From Desulfococcus sp. (GTDB taxonomy: Bacteria; Desulfobacterota; Desulfobacteria; Desulfobacterales; Desulfosalsimonadaceae), in contig JAHECJ010000004.1 in the NCBI GenBank assembly GCA_024641805.1, positions 1 through 21,772 on the forward strand: DNA of 21,772 nucleotides, read 5' to 3'. Under the pieces are notes generated by a model, which did no database searches, was not told the origin of the DNA, and saw only the letters and a list, made by a program, of their open reading frames with translations. Made by a program: the position numbers and the translations under genes. Every line of letters starts with the position of its first letter. The stretch's first letter is position 1. This document shows positions 15,618 through 21,772 of the stretch, piece by piece.

Positions 15618-16433
15618 ATGGAGCTGAATAATTCGGTCGCATTGGTACTGGGCGGCATTAAAGGGATTGGAAAAGGCATTGGACTTGCTTTGGCCAGGCA
15701 GAACGTAAAAGTTGCCCTGACGTATTACGACTGGGAGGAATCTCTAGAAGAAATGACGCATGATTTTGTCGCCGCCGGGAAAGATCATTTGATAATCAAG
15801 GTGAACCTTCGCGATACCGATGCAGTCAACGGGATGATGGCACAGGTCATTGATCGTTTCGGACGGTTGGATATTTTAATTAACAATATTGAACGGGGTG
15901 GATGGCCGGTGGTTCATGGTGCGTATAACCGCCAGCAGTGGGATCTTGAGATGGAAACCACGCTCCGGGCCAAGCAATGGGTGTTTGAATCAGCGCTGCC
16001 TTGGCTGCAGAAATCGGATGAAGCCTGCGTGATCAATTTTTCATCTATCGCCGGCATTGTCGGCCGATCCGGTCCGGCCAGCTATATCTTTAACGAGGGG
16101 TATTCACTCGCAAGCCGCGGAGTCTCGATTTTAACGGAAACCTGGGCGCGGATTGGCGCGCCAAAAATTCGCGTCAATGAGATAATGCTGGGTTTTTTTG
16201 AAACACGGCATGCGGAAAAAACAAGAGGCTGGGGATTGCTGACGGATGATCAGAAGCAGGCGCTGCTGGATCATATGCTGTTAAAGCGGACGGGAAAAAT
16301 CGCGGACGTGGTGAAGACGGTTTTATTTATTTTACGGGATGCCCCTTATATGACGGGCAGCGTGATCCGTTTAGACGGCGGGTACTGCATTGGAGGAGAT
16401 TTGGTGGCAAAGATGCCGGAGGGTGTTGAATAA
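15618..16433 (+). CDS. Atypical short-chain dehydrogenase/reductase (SDR) lacking the catalytic Lys
   Basis: A 271-residue Rossmann-fold protein. It has an NAD(P)-binding glycine motif (GGIKGIGKGIG from residue 12), DILINNIERGG at the end of strand 4, the catalytic-position serine S143 (INFSSIAG) and Y156 exactly 13 residues later. It ends with the C-terminal MTGSVIRLDGGYCIGGD typical of FabG-like SDRs. However, the YxxxK motif reads YIFNE, so Lys is Glu160, and the helix-4 Asn position is a Thr (ETTLRA). It may be an enzyme with a changed mechanism or a binding protein. AGGA lies seven bases before the ATG. It follows the YkgJ-like gene by 18 nt. Substrate unknown. Confidence 0.85.
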   Translation: MELNNSVALVLGGIKGIGKGIGLALARQNVKVALTYYDWEESLEEMTHDFVAAGKDHLIIKVNLRDTDAVNGMMAQVIDRFGRLDILINNIERGGWPVVHGAYNRQQWDLEMETTLRAKQWVFESALPWLQKSDEACVINFSSIAGIVGRSGPASYIFNEGYSLASRGVSILTETWARIGAPKIRVNEIMLGFFETRHAEKTRGWGLLTDDQKQALLDHMLLKRTGKIADVVKTVLFILRDAPYMTGSVIRLDGGYCIGGDLVAKMPEGVE

Positions 16434-16440
16434 TGGATGA

Positions 16441-16562
16441 GGGCCACGCAAAAATACCAACTGCTGTGTTGCGCTGCATTCATCAGCAATTCAACGTACA
16501 AAAAAGTACGCCTCATTTCTGACGAATTTACGCGCCTTGCATTTGGCCTTTTTGCGTGGCCC
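16441..16562. repeat. 122-bp near-palindromic intergenic element with 14-bp perfect terminal inverted repeats
   Basis: GGGCCACGCAAAAA at 16441-16454 is exactly inverted at 16549-16562. At the centre CGTAC-A6-GTACG (16495-16510) forms a small hairpin. The intermediate arms also pair imperfectly (GCGC..ATTC..TCAG against CTGA..GAAT..GCGC), so the whole element can fold into one long hairpin centred near 16502. It begins 7 nt after the SDR stop codon. The layout is that of a REP/MITE-like mobile repeat; only one copy is in this window. The rest of the gap (16563-16739) shows no gene. Confidence 0.75.
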
Positions 16563-16739
16563 TTTGAGCAAGGCTCATTGCATAAACTTGAATTAAAGCA
16601 GTGTCTGGATCATTCAGTGAATTTTAAAAAAAGGTTGATTTGACGGCTGAGCTTGATAAAAGTGTTTCTCTGAAAAATAAATCTGACTTTTTACACGCAT
16701 ATCAAATTTGAATATATATAAATAAGGAGTACCGTTTTA

Positions 16740-17552
16740 ATGGATCCAACCGATAATAATAGTAAAGCCAATATACCGCCAATCCAGCTGGATGAAAACA
16801 GCCGGTTCAAATTCAAATGCCACAAAGGAGTGTCCTGCTTTACCCAGTGCTGCCGGGGGATTAATATCATGCTGACGCCGTATGACATTGTCCGGATGAA
16901 AAACCGGCTTCAGATGTCGTCAGAAGAATTTCTGGCGGTGTATACCAAACCCGAGCTGCTTGAAAAAACAGACCTTCCGGTGGTGACGTTAAAACTGTTG
17001 GATGATGAACAAGAATCATGCCCGTTTGTCCGGGATGACGGATGTCTTATATATGAGGATCGGCCGACAACCTGCCGGTATTACCCCTTGGGCGTCGCCT
17101 CGCTGAGCTACAAGGAACAACAAAAAGACGGGTTTTACATTATGATCAATGAGCCGCACTGCAGGGGATTTGAAGAAGATCAGGAATGGACGGTCAAAGA
17201 ATGGCGCAGGGACCAGGGTGTGGATATCCATGATGATATTAATGCGGAATGGACGGAACTGGTGGTCCGGAAACGATCCATCCCCAAAAATATCCGCCTG
17301 ACTGAAAAAACCAAAAATATGTTCTTTACGGCAAGTTACGATATTGACCGGTTTAAGCGGTTTGTGTTTGAAAGCACCTTTTTGACCCTTTATAATGTTG
17401 ATCCCAAAACCATTGAGGACATTAAAAAAGATGAGATTGCGCTGTTGCGGTTTTCATTCAAATGGCTGAAGTGGCTGTTGTTCAAGGAGGGGGAATCCCC
17501 GCTGAGCGAAGAGGCCGCAAAGCTGCGGCGGGAAAATCGTGAAGGAAAATAG
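16740..17552 (+). CDS. YkgJ/UPF0153-type cysteine-cluster protein (copy 2)
   Basis: A 270-residue paralogue of the protein at 14856. Shared positions include FKCHKGVSCFTQCC (C27, C33, C37, C38), LTPYDIVRMKNRLQMSSEEF, CPF at 94, GC at 102, RPTTCRYYPL (C112) and HCRGF (C141). The two also share the C-terminal blocks YDIDRFKRF and ALLRFSFKWLK. Copy 1 has an extra CxxC Cys and C143, both absent here; eight cysteines are common to both. It has no signal peptide. AGGAG lies ten bases before the ATG, a long spacing. It is separated from the SDR by the palindromic element and ends before a bidirectional terminator. Function unknown; metal or Fe-S binding is a family expectation. Confidence 0.82.
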   Translation: MDPTDNNSKANIPPIQLDENSRFKFKCHKGVSCFTQCCRGINIMLTPYDIVRMKNRLQMSSEEFLAVYTKPELLEKTDLPVVTLKLLDDEQESCPFVRDDGCLIYEDRPTTCRYYPLGVASLSYKEQQKDGFYIMINEPHCRGFEEDQEWTVKEWRRDQGVDIHDDINAEWTELVVRKRSIPKNIRLTEKTKNMFFTASYDIDRFKRFVFESTFLTLYNVDPKTIEDIKKDEIALLRFSFKWLKWLLFKEGESPLSEEAAKLRRENREGK

Positions 17553-17590
17553 TTTTTGTTCAAAAAATTAAAAAAATGATAACCATTATA

Positions 17591-17632
17591 AAAAGCCCCG
17601 GGAGCTGATGATCAGCGGCTCCCGGGGCTTTT
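17591..17632. terminator. Strong bidirectional terminator between YkgJ copy 2 and dapA
   Basis: AAAAGCCCCGGGAGC (17591-17605) and GCTCCCGGGGCTTTT (17618-17632) form a perfect 15-bp stem with a 12-nt loop that can itself pair partly. The A/T ends give U-tracts in both directions, fitting the two convergent genes. Confidence 0.92.
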
Positions 17633-17653
17633 TGTTTGGATGAGGATAAGTGT

Positions 17654-18691
17654 CTATTTGTAAGCGGGATAGGATAAGCTTTCCCAGTATTTTGGTGTGT
17701 TGATCCGTTCGTCAATGTCGATATTAAAGAATTCCGCGGCGGGCGCCAGAATTTCCGGATTGGCGGTTTGGACCTGTCGAACCGCTGACAGCACCTGTGC
17801 AATGCCATTTTTAGTCATTTTGCCCAAAGGCCGCCGGCACGGACCGGCCGGCATCCCGAGAATATTCATTAAAGATTTTACGGCCAGCGGGTTTCGGGCC
17901 CGGCAGGTTACCTCTCCGTATGGGCTTTTTTCCAGGGTTTTAACCGTGACCAGGTTAAACAAGGGAGCAAGCGCAGCGAAGCACTTTTCAGCTTCCGCGG
18001 TTTCTCCCCGGCTTAAGAGGTTTACCATATTGGAGACCGCTTTGGGGGCGATGTTGGATATGACGGATATGACGCCGGCAGCGTTGATTGCCGGATCGGT
18101 CATCATGTCAAAGGTCATGCCGTCGTCGCCGGACAGGATCACGTAACCGCTGCCGCAGCATTTCCGGGTCTGTCTCATGTTGTCCAGGTTGCCTGTGGCT
18201 TCTTTGACGGTTCGAACATTTTCAAACGTTTCGGCCAGAATGGCCAGGTCTTCCGGAAGCAGCTGCGCCCCGGTTCGCCCGGGAATAACATAGGGAATAA
18301 TCTGTACCGTCGGAAATTCCCGGGCAACGGGTTCGATATATTCTTTTCGAATTTCAAGGGAGCTCGGCCCGTTATAATAAGGATCCACAAGAAGCACCGC
18401 ATCGACGCCGGCTGCAACTGCATGTTCGGTTGCAGAAAGGGTCTCGTTCGTATTGTTGCTGCCGGTTCCCGCAATGCATGCACACTTATTCGCCGCATTC
18501 CGTGCAACTTCCTGAATCACGCGGTTGTGCTCATCCCAGTTGAGAGTCGGGCTTTCTCCAGTGGTCCCAACGGCTAAAATTCCGGTGATACCGTTTTGAA
18601 TTTGAAAATGGACCAGCTGTTCCAGGCCTGCATAATCAACCGAGTTTTCGGTAAAGGGTGTGATGATCGCCGTACAGCATCCAGCTCGCAT
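17654..18691 (-). CDS. DapA-family aldolase (4-hydroxy-tetrahydrodipicolinate synthase-like)
   Basis: Class I aldolase of the DapA/NAL family, which in the lysine pathway condenses pyruvate with aspartate semialdehyde. The 345-residue protein has the pyruvate-binding GTTGES (43-47 region), DPYYNGPS (Y105/Y106), Y134 and R139 in IPYVIPGRTG, and the Schiff-base lysine K163 in VKEATGN. These match DapA rather than lacking key residues. It is about 50 residues longer than typical DapA (290-300), with an extended C-terminus (about 295-345) that I do not recognise. AAGGAGG lies four bases before the ATG. It stands alone, not next to other lysine genes, so a related aldolase substrate is possible. 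I see no clear promoter for it. Confidence 0.85.
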   Translation of the reverse strand: MRAGCCTAIITPFTENSVDYAGLEQLVHFQIQNGITGILAVGTTGESPTLNWDEHNRVIQEVARNAANKCACIAGTGSNNTNETLSATEHAVAAGVDAVLLVDPYYNGPSSLEIRKEYIEPVAREFPTVQIIPYVIPGRTGAQLLPEDLAILAETFENVRTVKEATGNLDNMRQTRKCCGSGYVILSGDDGMTFDMMTDPAINAAGVISVISNIAPKAVSNMVNLLSRGETAEAEKCFAALAPLFNLVTVKTLEKSPYGEVTCRARNPLAVKSLMNILGMPAGPCRRPLGKMTKNGIAQVLSAVRQVQTANPEILAPAAEFFNIDIDERINTPKYWESLSYPAYK

Positions 18692-19135
18692 AAAACCTCC
18701 TTAAAAATATTTGCAGCAACCAGCAGTTTGCCGTGGATTTGAATATTATTCGCTTATTTTATAAAATCAGAAAACCCAGACCGCTTATCTCTTAATCCCT
18801 GCTGCAATGGTTTATCAAGTGCTTTATTGTGCTTTTAAACAAGTTCAGGTGAAAGCAGCAGAAAAACAGGGGTAGCGCGATTTGTGATGATGCGGTTAAC
18901 ATCCTTATTTTTAAAACCTTATTAAAAAAGAAAATGGAATGTCAATCAAAAACAGCCGTTGGCCGGCGGGATCCGGAAAAACTTTATTAAGCCAGACGGC
19001 AGAGCCGGTAACTGTTTTTGGTTTTTGCTTGACAACCGGCCTTACAACTTTTTATTTAGGTCTGACATCTGAAATTTGCTGAAATAAAATTTATGATAAT
19101 ATTCAAATAGTTAAAAATATAAAGGAATATAAAAC
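18692..19135. other. 444-bp divergent intergenic region between dapA-like gene and TPR gene
   Basis: I see no gene here. It holds the candidate TPR promoter (19029-19058) and two inverted repeats. CAAAAACAG (18947-18955) pairs with CTGTTTTTG (19012-19020), ending just before the promoter. CTGCTGC (18799-18805) pairs with GCAGCAG (18855-18861), a weaker match. Confidence 0.6.
19029..19058 (+). promoter_or_regulatory. Sigma-70-type promoter for the TPR gene
   Basis: TTGACA (19029-19034) followed after 17 bp by TTATTT or after 18 bp by TATTTA (19053-19058). It is about 75 bp upstream of the TPR start codon, and the -35 is a perfect consensus hexamer. Confidence 0.55.
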
Positions 19136-19759
19136 ATGGCTGAAAAAAAAACCGTGGAAGAATTTATTGCCGAACAGCGGGATTCCATTCAGGGGAATTC
19201 CGAATGCGGCATGTCTCACTATAATCTGGCCACCGGGTTGTTGAGTTTGCGGCAGATAGACGAGGCTGAAAAAGAATTTAAGGAAGCCATCCGCTGCAGC
19301 CCGGGTCTGGCAGAGGCGTATGTTCAGCTGGGTGGGATTTGTCTCCAGCGGGGAGATCTGGATGGATGCCTTAAATACAACCAGGCAAGTATCAATGCGC
19401 GCCCCCGTTTTGCCGAAGGATATGGGAATATCGGTTTTGCCTACTTTCAAAAAGGCGATATTGACAAAGCGATCCCTGCTCTGGAAAAAGCGGTAAATTT
19501 CAATAATATGTTTATTCAGGCATACGCGACACTGGCAAATGCCTATTTGTTCAAGGGGCTGGTGGATAAAAGCATTGAAACGAATTTAAAGGTCCTTGAG
19601 ATTGATGCCAATTTTGCTGTTGCGCATAACAACCTGGCGATTTGCTACCTGGAAAAAGAAGAATATGCGCTTGCAGTCAAGCACGGCGACAAGGCGAAAG
19701 AACTGGGATATGATGTGGCGCCGGAGATATTGAAAGAAATTGCCCAATACCGCGATTAA
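19136..19759 (+). CDS. Soluble tetratricopeptide-repeat (TPR) protein upstream of dsrAB
   Basis: A 207-residue protein made almost entirely of TPRs. About 23 leading residues precede five 34-residue repeats at roughly 24-57, 58-91, 92-125, 126-159 and 160-193, with the usual pattern (YNLATGLL..IDEAEKEFKEAI..P; YGNIGFAYFQKGDIDKAIPALEKA; HNNLAICYLEKEEYALAV). There is no signal peptide, membrane helix or second domain, so it should be a cytoplasmic protein-protein scaffold. AAAGGA lies nine bases before the ATG. It is 250 bp upstream of dsrA on the same strand, but dsrA has its own promoter. A link to sulfite reductase assembly is possible but not shown. Confidence 0.85.
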   Translation: MAEKKTVEEFIAEQRDSIQGNSECGMSHYNLATGLLSLRQIDEAEKEFKEAIRCSPGLAEAYVQLGGICLQRGDLDGCLKYNQASINARPRFAEGYGNIGFAYFQKGDIDKAIPALEKAVNFNNMFIQAYATLANAYLFKGLVDKSIETNLKVLEIDANFAVAHNNLAICYLEKEEYALAVKHGDKAKELGYDVAPEILKEIAQYRD

Positions 19760-19830
19760 CAGCCGGTGAGTGGCTCTTTCCCATCAAGGGATGCGTGTGG
19801 ATATTTAACATATACATTGCACCTTTTTTA

Positions 19831-19859
19831 TTGACAAACAGAGTGTTAAACCATATAAA
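19831..19859 (+). promoter_or_regulatory. Near-consensus sigma-70 promoter for dsrAB
   Basis: TTGACA (19831-19836), exactly 17 bp, TATAAA (19854-19859), followed by a T-run. It predicts a transcript start near 19866 and a leader of about 145 nt before dsrA, in keeping with very high expression of sulfite reductase. Confidence 0.75.
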
Positions 19860-19879
19860 TTTTTTTTGGTGAAAAAAAT

Positions 19880-19912
19880 CTAAGCATAGAAAACCTGTAT
19901 CCTTAGCAGGTT
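19880..19912 (+). promoter_or_regulatory. Two mutually exclusive hairpins in the dsrA leader
   Basis: AACCTG (19892-19897) pairs with CAGGTT (19907-19912) around a 9-nt loop. CTAAG (19880-19884) can instead pair with CTTAG (19902-19906), which lies in that loop and beside the first stem, so the two overlap. The pairings are visible; a regulatory or stabilising role is inference. Confidence 0.3.
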
Positions 19913-20009
19913 AGAAATAGAAGACAAAGGTGGCAGATGGTTAGTATGGATTTTAAAATCTAATGTGCCAAAATAGACGGTTTAAATTTTTAACGAAAGG
20001 GAGGTAACG

Positions 20010-21329
20010 ATGGCAAAACACAAAACCCCTTTGCTGGATCAGCTGGAGAGCGGTCCGTGGCCGAGCTTTGTTTCCGACATGAAACAGGAAGCCGCAGCAA
20101 GGGCAAAAAATGAAAAAAACATCGAATATCAAGTGCCTGTGGATGTAGTCGAAGACTTGCTGGGCGTTCTTGAGCTTTCATTCAAAGACGGGACAACCCA
20201 TTGGAAGCACGGCGGTATTGTTGGTGTTTTCGGTTACGGCGGCGGTGTTATCGGTCGTTATTGCGACCAGCCGCAGCAATTCCCGGGTGTGGCGCATTTT
20301 CATACCATGCGCGTCAATCAGCCGGCCGGTAAGTTTTACAAGACCGACTTCTTGAAGAGTTTATGTGATCTTTGGGAATTCCGCGGCAGCGGTTTAACCA
20401 ACATGCACGGTTCCACCGGTGATATCGTTCTCCTCGGAACCACGACTCCTCAGCTTGAAGAAATTTTTTATGAACTGACCCATACATACAACCAGGACCT
20501 CGGCGGTTCCGGTTCCAACCTCAGAACTCCGGCGGACTGTATCGGTCAGGCACGGTGCGAATATGCCTGCTATGATACTCAGGATCTGTGCCACACACTG
20601 ACCAATGATTACCAGGATGAGCTGCATCGTCCGGCTTTCCCGTACAAATTCAAGTTTAAATTTGACGGCTGCCCGAACTGCTGCGTGGCCTCCATCGCCC
20701 GTTCCGACATGTCTTTTATTGGAACATGGAAAGATGACATCCGCATTGATCAGGATATGGTTGCCGGATATGTAAAGGGTGACTTCAAACCCAATGCAGG
20801 CGCTCATGCGGGCCGTGACTGGGGTGCTTTTGATATTCAGAAAGAAGTTATCGGTCTTTGCCCCACCGAATGCATGAAATACGAAAACGGCAAACTGGAG
20901 ATCAACAACAAGGAATGTACCCGCTGCATGCATTGCATCAACGTCATGCCCAGAGCCTTGAGACCCGGTAAAGAAACCGGTCTGTCCATTCTCGTCGGCG
21001 CAAAAGCCCCGATCCTTGACGGCGCACAGATGGGTTCCCTGCTGGTCCCATTTGTTGAAGTTAACAAGGAAGACGGCTATCAGGCGATCAAGGACGTTAT
21101 TGAAGCAGTCTGGGATTGGTGGATGGAAGAAGGTAAAAACCGCGAACGACTTGGTGAATTGATGAAACGTCAGGGTTTCCAGAAGCTTCTGGAAGCGACC
21201 GGAATCAAACCGGTTGCACAGCATGTTCAGGAACCCCGCCACAACCCGTACATTTTCTGGAAGGAAGAAGAAGTTGACGGTGGCTGGGAACGTGACGTTA
21301 ATGAATTCAGAAAACACCATTTGCGATAG
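20010..21329 (+). CDS. dsrA: Dissimilatory sulfite reductase alpha subunit (reductive type)
   Basis: With DsrB it forms the siroheme enzyme that reduces sulfite at the end of sulfate respiration, in the cytoplasm and in concert with DsrC. The 439-residue protein is full length. Siroheme-linked cluster cysteines are C177 and C183 (CIGQARC) and C221 and C225 (CPNCC). The inserted ferredoxin domain carries C284 (CPTEC) and C303/C306/C309 (CTRCMHC). Basic residues expected around the siroheme and sulfite are in place (R83, R101, R172, K213, K215, K217, R231). GGGAGG lies just before the ATG. It is followed by dsrB after 14 nt, with the dsrA stop overlapping the dsrB SD. Sequence character is that of sulfate reducers, not of sulfur oxidisers. 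Confidence 0.99.
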   Translation: MAKHKTPLLDQLESGPWPSFVSDMKQEAAARAKNEKNIEYQVPVDVVEDLLGVLELSFKDGTTHWKHGGIVGVFGYGGGVIGRYCDQPQQFPGVAHFHTMRVNQPAGKFYKTDFLKSLCDLWEFRGSGLTNMHGSTGDIVLLGTTTPQLEEIFYELTHTYNQDLGGSGSNLRTPADCIGQARCEYACYDTQDLCHTLTNDYQDELHRPAFPYKFKFKFDGCPNCCVASIARSDMSFIGTWKDDIRIDQDMVAGYVKGDFKPNAGAHAGRDWGAFDIQKEVIGLCPTECMKYENGKLEINNKECTRCMHCINVMPRALRPGKETGLSILVGAKAPILDGAQMGSLLVPFVEVNKEDGYQAIKDVIEAVWDWWMEEGKNRERLGELMKRQGFQKLLEATGIKPVAQHVQEPRHNPYIFWKEEEVDGGWERDVNEFRKHHLR

Positions 21330-21343
21330 GAGGGGTGAATACA

Positions 21344-21772
21344 ATGGCTTTTATATCATCTGGCTATAATCCAGACAAGCCCATGGAAGATCGAATTACT
21401 GACATCGGGCCGCAGCATTATGAAGAATTTTATCCGGAAGTTATTAAAAATAACAAAGGAAAATGGTTATATCATGAAATTTTAAAACCGGGCGTTCTGG
21501 TTCATGTATCAGAAACCGGTGATGAAGTTTATACCGTCAGAGTCGGCGGCGCGCGTCTCATGACAGTCACTCACATTCGTGAAATCTGTGAAATCGCAGA
21601 TAAACATTGTGACGGCCATCTGCGTTTCACCACCCGTAACAACATCGAATTCATGGTGGACAGCAAAGACAAGGTCGACCCCCTGATCAAGGATCTGGAA
21701 AGCCGCAAGTTTGACGGTGGCAGCTTCAAGTTCCCCGTGGGCGGTACCGGCGCTGGTATCACCAATATCGTT
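21344..21772 (+). CDS. dsrB: Dissimilatory sulfite reductase beta subunit, N-terminal 143 residues; cut by right edge
   Basis: Catalytic-siroheme-bearing partner of DsrA. The visible part begins MAFISSGYNP and DRITDIGPQHYEEF, then has WLYHEILKPGVLVHVSETGD, YTVRVGGARLMTVTHIREIC, GHLRFTTRNNIEF and FKFPVGGTGAGITNIV, all in the order of reductive DsrB N-termini. The cysteines of the catalytic cluster lie beyond the window. GGAGGGG precedes the ATG by about 7 nt. The frame is open to the last base. Confidence 0.98.
   Translation, partial: MAFISSGYNPDKPMEDRITDIGPQHYEEFYPEVIKNNKGKWLYHEILKPGVLVHVSETGDEVYTVRVGGARLMTVTHIREICEIADKHCDGHLRFTTRNNIEFMVDSKDKVDPLIKDLESRKFDGGSFKFPVGGTGAGITNIV

Noticed and set aside
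16437..16643. 68-codon open frame starting near the SDR stop
   Set aside because: It runs through the palindromic element and has no SD; the reading frame is a by-product of the repeat.
17560..17808. Minus-strand open frame across the terminator and the end of the dapA-like gene
   Set aside because: It overlaps a strong terminator and a real gene in another frame.
19761..19780. Possible terminator after the TPR gene (AGCC..GGCT)
   Set aside because: Only four base pairs and a short T-run; too weak to call.
20394..21344. Long open frame (316 codons) on the minus strand opposite dsrA
   Set aside because: It lies wholly antisense to a certain dsrA, shows no family signatures and reads as a mirror of dsrA codon bias.
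1..21772. CRISPR arrays, transposases, integrases, phage genes or toxin-antitoxin pairs
   Set aside because: I looked for spaced direct repeats and family motifs on both strands and found none.

Overview
The window most likely comes from a dissimilatory sulfate-reducing bacterium of the Desulfobacterota, probably a Desulfobacterales relative. The main reason is the start of a reductive-type dsrAB operon at the right end, with DsrA cysteines at the same positions and spacing as in characterised reductive DsrA proteins. Base composition is moderate, with AT-rich spacers. No transposase, integrase, phage gene or CRISPR array is visible.

Bases 1-14600 are a near-complete translation and RNA-processing block on the minus strand. 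Read in transcription order it is infC, then a bidirectional terminator, then rpmI-rplT-pheS-pheT-merR-like gene. Next come a tRNA-Gly(CCC) with its own promoter, a terminator hairpin, and rimP-nusA-infB-ylxP-rbfA-nrnA-truB-rpsO-pnp. The pnp gene is cut by the left edge. The last run resembles the E. coli metY-rimP-nusA-infB-rbfA-truB-rpsO-pnp operon, with tRNA-Gly in the place of the initiator tRNA. Several starts had to be moved: infC starts at a rare ATA codon, rpsO at GTG, rimP at TTG, and infB and rpmI at internal ATGs, each judged by a Shine-Dalgarno (SD) sequence or family length.

Bases 14601-17640 are accessory. Two paralogous YkgJ-type cysteine-cluster proteins flank a short-chain dehydrogenase-like protein that lacks the usual catalytic lysine. 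A 122-bp near-palindromic element sits between the dehydrogenase and the second YkgJ gene. The second YkgJ gene converges on a long dapA-family gene, with a strong bidirectional terminator between them.

Bases 19136-21772 hold a soluble five-repeat TPR protein and then dsrA and dsrB (dsrB cut by the right edge). The dsrAB promoter is close to consensus (TTGACA, 17 bp, TATAAA) and is followed by a leader of about 145 nt that can form two competing hairpins. I see no wholly new multi-gene system. The most unusual items are the YkgJ/atypical-SDR cluster, the 122-bp palindromic element, the tRNA-led nusA operon with its hairpin in front of rimP, and the infC ATA start.
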